Positions 54,029 through 62,850 of a stretch of 64,000 nt of DNA are shown one piece after another. The DNA comes from Chitinophagaceae bacterium. Its GTDB lineage: Bacteria; Bacteroidota; Bacteroidia; Chitinophagales; Chitinophagaceae. The position numbers were made by a program, and so were the translations under genes. The stretch is taken from positions 62,001 to 126,000 of the forward strand of contig JAMLGT010000009.1 in NCBI GenBank assembly GCA_023957755.1, written 5' to 3'. A model generated the notes under the pieces. The model saw nothing but the letters and a program-made list of their open reading frames with translations. It searched no databases and was not told where the DNA came from. Numbering within the stretch: position 1 is the first letter of the stretch; each line of letters starts with the position of its first letter.

Positions 54029-55985
54029 CGACATATCACAATCGATTAAAGTAAAGAATAAGGGGCATCAGGTATTCCAGAAACTGGCAGGTTGGCTTGG
54101 GCGCATTTTCTCTACTGAACTTAATCCACTATACAATCTGGGTGGCCTGACGGTGCTGATGTTCACAATTGCGTGCATTTCGGGTATTTATATTTTTATT
54201 TTTTACAACATCAATCCGCGCCAGGCATGGGAATCTGTAGAGGCCATTTCGGGTAATTTCTTTAATGGCTGGATGCGAAACATTCACAGGTATTCGTCAG
54301 ACCTGCTGGTAGTTTTTATCCTGCTGCATTTGGCACACACACTCTTCACCAGTAAGTTTAAGAGACTCATTTCCTGGATCAGCGGGGTAATCTCTTTTCT
54401 TGTGGTAGTTACCATCGGGGTGACCGGATTTATTTTGGTGTGGGACCAGAAAGCAAAACTCACTGGTTATCTTACAGCTAAACTCTTTTCAGGCCTGCCT
54501 ATATTTGATCCATCCATTATGGGGGCATTTTTACTCAACGACCTGAATGTGGTGGGAGGTTTTTTTAAAGTAGCGTTGTTTGGGCATATTGCACTTTCTC
54601 TGGTGACAGTGATTATCATTTGGATTCACGTGTTGAGAATTTCGAAACCTAAGATATTCCCTCCTAAAAAACTGATTCTATATGCTTCGATCGCACTGGG
54701 TATTATTGCAATTATTTTTCCTGTAAAGAGCGATCCGCCGGCCCAGATCACCAATCTGCCTGCTGAAACAACATTTGACTGGTTCTATTATTTTGGATAT
54801 TACCTCATGAAGGTGTTTAGTGTGTGGCAAAATTGGGCAATATTGATTGGGTCAGGGTTGCTACTAAGCATTCTTCCTTTTCTGTTACGGAGAAAAGACA
54901 GACCTCCGGTACATATTGACCTTGATAAGTGTAATGCGTGCAACCTGTGTGCGTATGATTGTCCGTATGATGCTATTGATATGCTGATTCATAATGGCGA
55001 AAGAAAAGCGATTCTTTCTCCGGATAAGTGTGTCGGTTGCACCATCTGTATCGGCTCCTGTGCAGAACATGCAATTACCCATCCGGAGTTTCCTATTTAT
55101 AATATTCAGCCTGCTCCTGCCCGGGATATGACTGTTTTTTCATGCAGCTTTTTTCCCGAAGCTAAATTTCCGCATGGCCTAAATGTGAAACAATATAAAG
55201 TGCCCTGTCTTGGCAGCGTCATGGCCAAAGATGTACAAAAGATGCTGGATAATAACACCGACAAGGTGGCATTGCTTGGGTGCGAAGATTGTTATTACAG
55301 ATATGGTAAAACGTGGGCTGTAAATAAGTTGTTGCATAAACGAGCTCCGGCATTCTCCAGAAGATATGATGCTGCCCGGTTACGATTGTTTACACTTAAC
55401 CAATACACACCGGAGCGCTTAAGAGAGTTTGCCGACGAGAAAGAGACTGTAAAAGAAAAGGAAACCCAGATAGTGGATTATCACAAATCTAAGCCTGTGC
55501 TCTCTGTGCTTGTGTTAGCAGCTTTCTTTGCATTGTTTATTCCGTTTACCAGTACTAAAGTGCGCTTCTTCAATCCGGAAGATAAAACGCTGGTGGTAAA
55601 TTTTAAGTATATCTCTAGTCCGACCGAATTCGAGCAGCACACTTCTACGATGACTCACATGCGTTCCGTGGCCCCCGTGGTGAAGAAGCGGAGCCCGGTA
55701 GTGCTTAGGATTTATGCTTCGGAAAGCGGGAAGTTGTTGTTTGAAAAGAGTTATACACCACGCGGATTGAGGCATGACATCGCGATGTTTATATTCAGCC
55801 AGATGAATGTAGAGGAGGATAAGGTGGATGTGATATTGCAGGAGACTGAAGGAGAAAAGAAAACGCTCTCCCTAAAGGATATTCCGGTGGTAAAGGGGGA
55901 TGGCACTTTTGTAATTCTTAATGAAGGGAGGTTGGAAGTAGCTAAAGAGGCAGCAACTGAAGAAGTTTCTTATGACGTACGTTAG
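54015..55985 (+). CDS. Cytochrome b / ferredoxin / MvhD-like fusion
   Basis: 656 residues. (1) Cytochrome b N-terminal domain, four helices, with two heme-ligand pairs His91/His105 and His191/His205 (both x13 spacing); (2) two more helices (~222-236, ~272-292); (3) a ferredoxin-like pair of [4Fe-4S] motifs (Cys306-309-312-316 and Cys339-342-345-349); (4) a segment with Cys377, Cys398, Cys423 and Cys426 that resembles MvhD/FlpD; (5) another helix (~495-515) and a C-terminal soluble domain. No Rieske protein is nearby. It could link a quinone pool to a soluble redox partner. It overlaps the SCO gene by 14 bp. Confidence 0.88.
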   Translation: MTAHNDISQSIKVKNKGHQVFQKLAGWLGRIFSTELNPLYNLGGLTVLMFTIACISGIYIFIFYNINPRQAWESVEAISGNFFNGWMRNIHRYSSDLLVVFILLHLAHTLFTSKFKRLISWISGVISFLVVVTIGVTGFILVWDQKAKLTGYLTAKLFSGLPIFDPSIMGAFLLNDLNVVGGFFKVALFGHIALSLVTVIIIWIHVLRISKPKIFPPKKLILYASIALGIIAIIFPVKSDPPAQITNLPAETTFDWFYYFGYYLMKVFSVWQNWAILIGSGLLLSILPFLLRRKDRPPVHIDLDKCNACNLCAYDCPYDAIDMLIHNGERKAILSPDKCVGCTICIGSCAEHAITHPEFPIYNIQPAPARDMTVFSCSFFPEAKFPHGLNVKQYKVPCLGSVMAKDVQKMLDNNTDKVALLGCEDCYYRYGKTWAVNKLLHKRAPAFSRRYDAARLRLFTLNQYTPERLREFADEKETVKEKETQIVDYHKSKPVLSVLVLAAFFALFIPFTSTKVRFFNPEDKTLVVNFKYISSPTEFEQHTSTMTHMRSVAPVVKKRSPVVLRIYASESGKLLFEKSYTPRGLRHDIAMFIFSQMNVEEDKVDVILQETEGEKKTLSLKDIPVVKGDGTFVILNEGRLEVAKEAATEEVSYDVR

Positions 55986-56076
55986 GAGACTTTGGGAGTC
56001 CATCTGGTGGAGTCTTTGTTGAAGTGCGAATCTTTTTCTTCTTTGGTGTGATTACCGAAAGTAAGGGGAAATGGAA

Positions 56077-57585
56077 TTATTCACTGGTGGCTTTCTCAGC
56101 CCATTTTGAAAGTTCGTCAGCTATTTTCCGGTCATTACTCAGCCGCGGTACTTTGTTCTGCCCACCCAGTTTTCCCATGCTTCTCATGTAGTTGATAAAC
56201 CCGTTTCTTTGGATTGGGGTAATGCGAAGTGGTTCTAAAATATTGCCTGCCAGCAAATCTTCGTAGTAAATATTCTTCTTACGTAAGTTATGATCTACTT
56301 CTCTTGCAAAAGCGTCCAGGTCGGCAGGAAGTTGTTCGAATTCTATAAACCATTCGTGATAGCTTTTGCCTTTATCGCTTGAGATAAACGGCGCCACAGT
56401 AAATTCTGTAATTTGTATTTGGTGTGCCTGGGCGGCTGTTAGCAATGCTTCTTCTACTTCTTCCGCAATTACATGTTCGCCAAAAGCAGAAATGAAGTGC
56501 TTGATTCTTCCTGTAACTACTATTTTGTAAGGGTTAAGCGAAGTAAACTTGATGGTATCACCGATATTGTATGCCCAAAGGCCGGCATTGGAACTGATTA
56601 CCAATGCGTAGTTTTTGTTGAGTTCCACATCTTTCAGGGAAATTCTTGTGGGGTGCTCATTGGCAATTTCTCCTGCGGGTACAAATTCAAAGAAGATTCC
56701 GCTATTTGTATTTAGTAGCAGGCCGTCCATTTCGGTGCCGTACTGAAAGGCAAAGAACCCTTCACTGGCGGGGTAGGTTTCGATGGAATCTATTTCCTTC
56801 CCAACAGATTCAAAGAGTTTGCCTTTATAGGGCTCAAAGTTGACACCTCCGTGTACGAGTACGCTTAGCGAAGGGAAGATGTCTTTAATTTTCTTTCCTG
56901 ATTTTTTTTGCAGTTCATCGAAATACATTTGCATCCATGGTGGAATACCGCTGATCAGGGTCATGTTTTCATTAATCGTCTCTTCTACAATCTTCGATAA
57001 CTTCTCTTCCCAGTCTTCAATGCAATTAGTAGTAAAAGAAGGTAGTTGATTACTTCGCAGATACTTGGGTATATGGTGGTTAACTATACCACTTAGCCTC
57101 CCTGTCGGGATTCCTGCAATACGCTCTAACTCGGGTGACCCGCTGAGGAAAATCATCTTGCCATCAGCAAATTCATTGTTGCCAGACTGGGCCATATAAC
57201 ACAATAAAGCATTCCTTGCTGTATTAATGTGGTTAGGTATTGAGTCTTTGGTGATGGGGATGTATTTCACTCCGCTGGTAGTGCCACTGGTCTTTGCAAA
57301 ATAAATCGGCAAGCCTTTCCAGAGCACATTATGCCTTCCTTCCTTTATTTTTTCTATATAAGGTTTAAAGGATTCATAATCTCGTATGGGAACCTGTGCT
57401 TTATACTCGTCGTAACTCTTGATTTCAGTAAAATGATGTTCCTTTCCAAATTCAGTGTTAGCGCCTGTTTTGATGATGGTTTCGAAGATGGAATGTTGGT
57501 CAGCGAGTGCAGTTTGCATCGATTTCTTTACCTGCTTGTTCACATAAAGTGCGAAAGGTTTGGCAAAGAGTGATTTTATCTTCAT
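56077..57585 (-). CDS. GH3-family acyl-acid amido synthetase-like protein
   Basis: 502 residues from the ATG at 57585; an extension to 57639 adds a poorly fitting N-terminus. Firefly-luciferase-superfamily adenylating fold: TSGTTSGVKYIPIT (P-loop like, phosphate-binding), YPASEGFFAFQ (acyl/nucleotide), and VVTGRIKHFISAFGEHVI (hinge). GH3 enzymes link amino acids to acyl acids such as auxins or jasmonate in plants; bacterial members have few known substrates. The gene ends convergently with the cytochrome b fusion gene. Confidence 0.93.
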   Translation of the reverse strand: MKIKSLFAKPFALYVNKQVKKSMQTALADQHSIFETIIKTGANTEFGKEHHFTEIKSYDEYKAQVPIRDYESFKPYIEKIKEGRHNVLWKGLPIYFAKTSGTTSGVKYIPITKDSIPNHINTARNALLCYMAQSGNNEFADGKMIFLSGSPELERIAGIPTGRLSGIVNHHIPKYLRSNQLPSFTTNCIEDWEEKLSKIVEETINENMTLISGIPPWMQMYFDELQKKSGKKIKDIFPSLSVLVHGGVNFEPYKGKLFESVGKEIDSIETYPASEGFFAFQYGTEMDGLLLNTNSGIFFEFVPAGEIANEHPTRISLKDVELNKNYALVISSNAGLWAYNIGDTIKFTSLNPYKIVVTGRIKHFISAFGEHVIAEEVEEALLTAAQAHQIQITEFTVAPFISSDKGKSYHEWFIEFEQLPADLDAFAREVDHNLRKKNIYYEDLLAGNILEPLRITPIQRNGFINYMRSMGKLGGQNKVPRLSNDRKIADELSKWAEKATSE

Positions 57586-57641
57586 TTCACTAAGGATGCT
57601 GGAATGCAAAACTACAAATAAAAATGGGGTAGTAGCCACCG

Positions 57642-58037
57642 TTAATCACAATCACAAGCCCATTCTTTTTTTAGATCGATTACGGTTATTACCAGAAGCC
57701 CATTGTCCTGTGGGGTGACCACTACGCGAATGTCCTGGTTATCGTGCGAGGTGCCTTCCAACGCATAGGTCATATCACCGCGAGTACTTTTGCCGGACTT
57801 GCTCTCGTTTAAGACACCGTCCCGGATAATCTCTCTGATTTCGGTCTCGTCAATATGGCGGCAATCCATCCTGCATCTGGCGTGTTTGGTAAATACCAGA
57901 TGGTTGGCATTCCGGAATGACTGGTCGGAGGTGGGTGGGGAGGTATCCTGCTTCCGGTAAAAAAATATAATCACCAGGCTTACAATAATTATCACCAAAG
58001 CCCGCCATTTACTGCTCTTATTAAGCATTCTTTTCAT
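57642..58037 (-). CDS. DUF4258-domain protein, membrane anchored
   Basis: 131 residues. An N-terminal helix (WRALVIIIVSLVIIFFY) anchors it; the rest fits the DUF4258 fold, with FTKHARCRMDCRHIDETEI, VLNESKSGKSTRG, and VVVTPQDNGLLVITVIDLKK. Some DUF4258 proteins resemble RelE-like toxins, but a membrane-anchored one with no antitoxin partner is unlikely to be a toxin. It ends in Cys-rich WACDCD. Function unknown. Next gene on the same strand (GH3) follows by 56 bp. Confidence 0.8.
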   Translation of the reverse strand: MKRMLNKSSKWRALVIIIVSLVIIFFYRKQDTSPPTSDQSFRNANHLVFTKHARCRMDCRHIDETEIREIIRDGVLNESKSGKSTRGDMTYALEGTSHDNQDIRVVVTPQDNGLLVITVIDLKKEWACDCD

Positions 58038-58143
58038 CTGGTAAATGTAAAGGATTCAGAGGCTTGCAGATAGTGGGATGTGTTTTTTTGTTGAAATACC
58101 TCATGCCCTGACCAAACTCCCGAAAACCTTATTTTTGCACTCT

Positions 58144-59418
58144 ATGATAAATGCTAAAACAGTGGCGCTGCACACACTGGGCTGTAAACTGAATTTTTCA
58201 GAAACCTCCACTATGGGGCGCCTGTTGGAGAAAGATGGTTTTCAGACTACTTCGTTCGAAGAGGTCGCTGATATATATGTGATTAACACCTGCTCGGTTA
58301 CAGATAATGCAGATAAGGAATGTCGTCAGTTGGTACGGCGTGTACATCGCAAAGCGCCTGAGGCCATGGTAGTCATTACCGGGTGTTATGCACAATTAAA
58401 ACCCGAAGAGGTAGCAGCGATACAGGGGGTAGATCTTGTACTCGGGGCAGCCGAAAAATTCAAAATCCACCAACATGTACGCAATTTGCTGGATGGTGAC
58501 ACTACTAAAATTCATAGTTGCGAAATAGATGATGTGACGGGGTTTACGAGTTCCTATTCACTGACCGACCGTACCCGTACTTTTATGAAGATTCAGGAGG
58601 GATGCGATTATAATTGCTCATACTGCACTATCCCGATGGCCAGAGGAAGAAGCCGCAGCCAGAAGATTGAAGAGGTGTTAAAGGAAATTAATTATATCGT
58701 TTCGCAGGGGGTAAAGGAAATCGTGTTTACAGGTATTAATCTGGGCGATTTTGGCAGGGACGGGCATGGAGACAAAACTGACGAAGACTTTTTTAAGTTG
58801 CTCCAGGCCCTTGAGCATCATAATGGAGCACCCCGTTACCGGATTTCCTCTATCGAGCCCAATCTGTTATCAGATGATATTATCAGACTGGTAGCGCAGA
58901 GCAGCAAAGTAATGCCTCATTTTCATATTCCACTGCAAAGTGGTAGTAACAAGATTCTGGGTCTGATGAGGCGCAGATATCGCAGAGAACTGTATCAGCA
59001 AAAGGTAGAGATGATTAAAGAACTCATCCCTCACTGCGGAATTGGTGTAGATGTAATTACAGGTTTCCCGGGTGAAACGGAGGAAGATTTTATGGAGACT
59101 TACTCCTTCCTTTCATCACTCAATGTTTCTTATTTTCATGTATTTACATATTCTGAAAGAGCCAACACGGTGGCCCTGGATATCGAACCGATAGTGCCGA
59201 TGCATGAACGCCATAACCGGACTAAAATGTTGCGTGCGTTATCATTTAGAAAAACGAAAAACTTCGAAAGAGAACATGCGGGCACTACCCGAAAAGTGCT
59301 TTTCGAGGGTATGCACCATAACGGCATGATGGAGGGTTATACAGATAACTATATTAAAGTGTCAGTGCCCTTTAATGAGGAACTGACCAATCAGATAGTA
59401 GATTGGGAATTGAAGTAA
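58144..59418 (+). CDS. mtaB: tRNA t6A37 methylthiotransferase MtaB
   Basis: 424 residues from the ATG at 58144. UPF0004 domain with Cys14, Cys50 and Cys81 (HTLGCKLN, INTCSVT, TGCYAQ) binding the auxiliary cluster, radical-SAM domain with Cys154-x3-Cys158-x2-Cys161 (CDYNCSYC), and a C-terminal TRAM-like domain. It adds a methylthio group to N6-threonylcarbamoyladenosine at position 37 of ANN-decoding tRNAs. The frame opens at 58078, but that adds 22 residues before the family start. Confidence 0.93.
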   Translation: MINAKTVALHTLGCKLNFSETSTMGRLLEKDGFQTTSFEEVADIYVINTCSVTDNADKECRQLVRRVHRKAPEAMVVITGCYAQLKPEEVAAIQGVDLVLGAAEKFKIHQHVRNLLDGDTTKIHSCEIDDVTGFTSSYSLTDRTRTFMKIQEGCDYNCSYCTIPMARGRSRSQKIEEVLKEINYIVSQGVKEIVFTGINLGDFGRDGHGDKTDEDFFKLLQALEHHNGAPRYRISSIEPNLLSDDIIRLVAQSSKVMPHFHIPLQSGSNKILGLMRRRYRRELYQQKVEMIKELIPHCGIGVDVITGFPGETEEDFMETYSFLSSLNVSYFHVFTYSERANTVALDIEPIVPMHERHNRTKMLRALSFRKTKNFEREHAGTTRKVLFEGMHHNGMMEGYTDNYIKVSVPFNEELTNQIVDWELK

Positions 59419-59608
59419 CCTGTATTTTTTAGAAAAAAGAGTCTGTTTGCTACCTGTATTATTTGACGTTTATCTTTAGCGCTAGCATAAAGTCAGCACA
59501 ATTTTATTTCTTCGTCAGATTGTCATTATTTTTCTAGCATTTTGTCTTGAAATGCGGGCTGGTACACAGTTTGAGCTAACTGTTGTAAATGATTAATAAT
59601 TTTAAAAC

Positions 59609-59615
59609 AGGAGGT
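59609..59615 (+). promoter_or_regulatory. Strong Shine-Dalgarno before hsp20
   Basis: AGGAGGT, 4 bp before the ATG at 59620. A full SD is rare in this phylum and here suggests very strong translation of the small heat-shock gene. Confidence 0.7.
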
Positions 59616-59619
59616 ACTT

Positions 59620-60063
59620 ATGACACTCGTTAAAAGAAATTCAAATCGTTCTGCATTGCCCAGCCTGTGGGACAATTTTTTCAACCGCGACATTTTTGGT
59701 TGGGACTCTTTTGTTACTGGTGAAGGACAAAGTTTACCTGCAGTAAATATAAAAGAGAATAAAGATGCCTTCGTGGTCGAAATGGCTGCGCCTGGTATGA
59801 AAAAAGAAGATTTCAAAATTGAACTGGATGGTACAGCGCTGAGCATCAGTTCTGAACAGCGGAATGAATCTGAAGAAAAAGATGATAACTACAGCCGTCA
59901 TGAGTTTAGTTACCAGTCTTTTTATCGTACTTTTCATTTGCCTAAAGATGTGGTAGATTCTGAAAAGATTAATGCGAAGTATGAAGATGGTATTCTGAAA
60001 CTTGAAATTCCAAAGCGGGAAGAAGCTAAAGAAAAGCCTTCTCGACTGATCGAGGTGAAATAA
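59620..60063 (+). CDS. Small heat-shock protein, Hsp20/alpha-crystallin
   Basis: 147 residues. N-terminal arm (NRSALPSLWDNFFNRDIFGWD), alpha-crystallin domain (~45-135: PAVNIKENKDAFVVEMAAPGMKKEDFKIEL is split here; markers are AAPGMKKEDF, FHLPKDVVDSEKINAKYEDG, and the final GILKLEIPK), and a short C-terminal tail. ATP-independent holdase that keeps unfolding proteins soluble for ClpB/DnaK; clpB is in the same window. A full SD precedes it and a perfect terminator follows. Confidence 0.95.
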   Translation: MTLVKRNSNRSALPSLWDNFFNRDIFGWDSFVTGEGQSLPAVNIKENKDAFVVEMAAPGMKKEDFKIELDGTALSISSEQRNESEEKDDNYSRHEFSYQSFYRTFHLPKDVVDSEKINAKYEDGILKLEIPKREEAKEKPSRLIEVK

Positions 60064-60416
60064 CAAGGATCAGTACAATTGTTAAGAAAGATGTTTTAAG
60101 ACTGCCGGTAACACAGCAGTCTTTTTTTTTGAGATTTTACCATTTAAGAAAAATTTTGGTTTAATATTCCTGAGTATTATTATTTTCACACTCTGAAATT
60201 AAAAATTGTACTTACAATTTAACTCCGATAGAAAGGTGAACAATTATCTTACCTACCTTAAAAACATTGCAAGACATCCGCTCCTTGAAGGAAGAGAGCG
60301 AATCTTTTGGAGTCACTCAGTAGATACTTTTTGCCGACGACCGCGAATCTGATAGGTCAGCACATTCAAAGTGTGCGGACGTGAGTGTATAGGCTACACT
60401 CAGCCCAGAATATTTT
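60064..60416. other. Intergenic region with terminator and candidate structured leader
   Basis: Apart from the hsp20 terminator, it has two consecutive hairpins: GCACA..TGTGC (60360-60376) and GAGTGTA-TAGGC-TACACTC (60383-60401). These lie just before the GNAT gene and may form a structured leader or small RNA. No ORF. Confidence 0.45.
60098..60130 (+). terminator. Intrinsic terminator of hsp20
   Basis: AAGACTGC (60098-60105), loop CGGTAACACA, GCAGTCTT (60116-60123), then a T run to about 60130. Perfect 8-bp stem. Confidence 0.9.
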
Positions 60417-61121
60417 TTGCAAATCGTATTTCTCACTATTTATTTTTTACAATCGTTGAAATCACAATTGAATACAATTGTCAGAATAGCCCATTCTGAC
60501 GATCATCAATATGCAGCTTTAATAGCTGACGAAATGAATCTTTCTGCCTCAAAAAGAGGAACCGGAATCAGTCTGCGCACTCCCGAATATATCATTGAGA
60601 AAATTGACAGCGGACTGGCGGTAATTGCATTGAATGCAGATAGTAAGGAGTGGATCGGATTTTGCTCTATTGAGGTGTGGGATCATCAGCGTTATATTGC
60701 CAATACCGGCCTGATAATTTCATCAAAGTACAGGGGAAACGGTTTCTCTAAAGACATCAAGGAAAAATTGTTTGATCTGGAAAGAAAGCAGTTTCCAGGG
60801 GCCACCATTTTCAGTCTCACAACCTGCCCCGCCGTAATTCATATTAATGCAGCATTGGGATACAAAAAGGTAAGTTTTGACGAGGTGATGAAAGATCCGT
60901 GGTTTCATCAGGGGTGCCACAGTTGGGTGAATTATGTGGAGCTAATGAAGAAAGGGCCTGAGTCAGGCTATGTGGCGATGGTATATGTGCCTGAAGAGGA
61001 GGCTGCCTTATTTCCTCTGTGGGGAAGCCGGTTGCTTGGAAAGTTGAAGCGTCTGAAGAAAAGTAAAAGAGCACATGATGTGCAGAGGCAATTGGTGCCC
61101 CAACTGGTAATAAATCAATAG
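60417..61121 (+). CDS. GNAT-family N-acetyltransferase, non-ATG start
   Basis: Up to 234 residues. The frame contains the acetyl-CoA loop KYRGNGFSKDI, after a beta-strand ANTGLIIS, and FSLTTCPAVIHINAALGYKKV, the usual end of a GNAT fold. The C-terminus is basic. No ATG exists before the domain; starts at TTG 60417, 60456 or 60468 are possible. A perfect 8-bp inverted repeat (GTCAGAAT-AGCCC-ATTCTGAC, 60480-60500) lies inside the first codons. The acceptor is unknown. Confidence 0.75.
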   Translation: MQIVFLTIYFLQSLKSQLNTIVRIAHSDDHQYAALIADEMNLSASKRGTGISLRTPEYIIEKIDSGLAVIALNADSKEWIGFCSIEVWDHQRYIANTGLIISSKYRGNGFSKDIKEKLFDLERKQFPGATIFSLTTCPAVIHINAALGYKKVSFDEVMKDPWFHQGCHSWVNYVELMKKGPESGYVAMVYVPEEEAALFPLWGSRLLGKLKRLKKSKRAHDVQRQLVPQLVINQ

Positions 61122-61282
61122 AGCATTTCAAGATACCGTTTCAGATAATAATACCAAAGGAAGCTTAATGTTTACCGTCTGTAATACGGAGTGTAACCTT
61201 ATGTTATTTTTTGCATGTGGTTGCATAATTGTTTTTTATATTCACCTTCTAAAATCATTATTTTCTAATAACAGTATTAAAA

Positions 61283-62563
61283 ATGAATAAAAGACTCTTA
61301 ACACTTTCATTTGCCCTGGTAGGATGTATATTAGCTCATGCACAAAAGCCTGATCGGATTATCAACGTTCAGGATGTGTCAAGAATTGAGAAAACACTTT
61401 CGGCCGATGATATGGAAGGAAGAAAAATTTTCACTCCTGGTATAGAGAAAGCAGCGTCGTTTATCGCAACTGAATTTGCAAAGGCCGGTCTTGGTTACCT
61501 GGATGGGCTTCAGACCTACAGACAGGAGTTTGGCATGATTCAGCAGAAATCAATTGAGATATCAGGAGATATTGACGGGAAGCCACTGGATCCACAGTGG
61601 GCCACAGCTTTAGGTACCGAGGCTGAGTTAACGGTGAATGAACAAAGCGGGTTTAATCAGGTGTATATTGATAGCCTGCCCAACCTGTTCAGAGGATTGT
61701 CGCCCATATTAAGTTCGGGCAAGCCGACTGTGGTATGGCTATCTGAGAAGAATAAGAATAGCTTCAGGCAGCTCGGCTTTTTCAGCAGGCGTCCTATGAT
61801 GGAAGGCGCCGTGCCGGTAATTTTTGTGTTGCACGAAAAACCTGAAAAGTTTTCGATTACAATAAAAAGGAAAATCGAGAAGCAACCTCTTACGAATATT
61901 GTGGGTGTGATCCCGGGGAAAAGTAAGAAGGATGAGTATGTGGTATTCTCCGCACACTACGACCATCTCGGATATGGCAAACCTGATGCTAAAGGAGATT
62001 CATTATATAACGGAGCCAATGATGATGCCAGCGGCACTACGGCGGTGATTATGCTTGCAAAATATTTTAAAGCACTAAATGATAATGAGCGAACACTCAT
62101 CTTTGTAGCCTTCACCGCTGAAGAGTCGGGTGGTTATGGTTCCAGATATTTCTCACAGCAACTTAATCCGGATAAGGTAGTTGCAATGTTCAATATCGAA
62201 ATGATAGGCACTGATAGCAAGTGGGGCACTAATAGTGCATACATTACGGGGTATGAAAAGACTGATTTCGGACAGATACTTCAGAAGAATTTAGAAGGCA
62301 GTAAATTCAGATTTGAGCCAGATCCTTATCCGGAACAAAATCTTTTTATGAGAAGTGACAATGCGACGCTTGCAGCACTCGGTGTGCCGGCACATACTAT
62401 CAGTACATCCAAGATGGATAACGAGCCGCATTATCATAAGCAAAGCGATGAGTTTGAAACGCTGGATATGAATAACATGACTGAAGTAATCAAAGGCATT
62501 GCGCTCAGCAGTAAGTCTATTATCAGCGGAAAAGACACTCCCACACGGGTAAAGCAGGATTAG
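61283..62563 (+). CDS. M28-family zinc peptidase, exported
   Basis: 426 residues. Signal peptide (LLTLSFALVGCILAHAQ), then a two-zinc M28 domain: HYDHLG (first His ligand), NGANDDASGTT (bridging Asp), FTAEESGGYGSRYF (catalytic Glu), MIGTDS (Asp), and HYHKQSDEFET (last His). Aminopeptidase-like exo-activity in the periplasm or outside is expected. Not a member of a visible operon. The REP-type repeat region follows. Confidence 0.93.
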   Translation: MNKRLLTLSFALVGCILAHAQKPDRIINVQDVSRIEKTLSADDMEGRKIFTPGIEKAASFIATEFAKAGLGYLDGLQTYRQEFGMIQQKSIEISGDIDGKPLDPQWATALGTEAELTVNEQSGFNQVYIDSLPNLFRGLSPILSSGKPTVVWLSEKNKNSFRQLGFFSRRPMMEGAVPVIFVLHEKPEKFSITIKRKIEKQPLTNIVGVIPGKSKKDEYVVFSAHYDHLGYGKPDAKGDSLYNGANDDASGTTAVIMLAKYFKALNDNERTLIFVAFTAEESGGYGSRYFSQQLNPDKVVAMFNIEMIGTDSKWGTNSAYITGYEKTDFGQILQKNLEGSKFRFEPDPYPEQNLFMRSDNATLAALGVPAHTISTSKMDNEPHYHKQSDEFETLDMNNMTEVIKGIALSSKSIISGKDTPTRVKQD

Positions 62564-62624
62564 TTTGGTTTAGGAACTGAATCCAATGTAATTCTAATTC
62601 AGGCCTGATACTGGTTTGGTTCTG

Positions 62625-62701
62625 GCGCAAGCGTCCCGCTTGTGCCTTACTGAAACTTCGTGCTACTTTTATTGAATACAGCACAAGCGGGACGCTTGCG
62701 C
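62625..62701. repeat. Inverted pair of REP palindromes
   Basis: GCGCAAGCGTCCCGCTTGTGC (first 20 shown as GCGCAAGCGTCCCGCTTGTG) at 62625-62645 is the exact reverse complement of 62681-62701. Each arm itself folds (CAAGCG-TCC-CGCTTG). A REPIN-like arrangement with a 35-bp spacer. Confidence 0.8.
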
Positions 62702-62850
62702 TATAATGAGTTTGTTTAAGGTTTATTAAGAATTTGTAATAATTGTATTAAATACAGCACAAGCGAGACGCTTGCGCTATAATGAGTTTGTTTAAGGTTT
62801 CTTAAGAATTTGTACTAGTTGTATTAAAGACAGCAAAAGCGAGACGCTTG
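62672..62850 (+). repeat. 76-bp tandem repeat containing the REP palindrome
   Basis: The palindrome starts at 62681, 62757 and 62833, giving an exact 76-bp period for about 2.3 copies. Copies 2 and 3 carry CAAGCGAGACGCTTG in place of CAAGCGGGACGCTTG; the third begins GCAAAAGCG and decays after CTTG. Between palindromes lies GAGTTTGTTTAAGGTTT and AAGAATTTGTA. Confidence 0.85.

Noticed and set aside
57642-58037. Toxin of a toxin-antitoxin pair (DUF4258 similarity to RelE-like folds)
   Set aside because: The protein has a membrane anchor and no small antitoxin gene is next to it.
58130-58137. TATTTTTG matching the -7 consensus just before mtaB
   Set aside because: It would place transcription start on the start codon and has no -33 box; chance match in AT-rich DNA is likelier.
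62672-62850. CRISPR-like array
   Set aside because: The unit is a 76-bp direct repeat with near-identical spacers, and there are no cas genes; it is a REP tandem.
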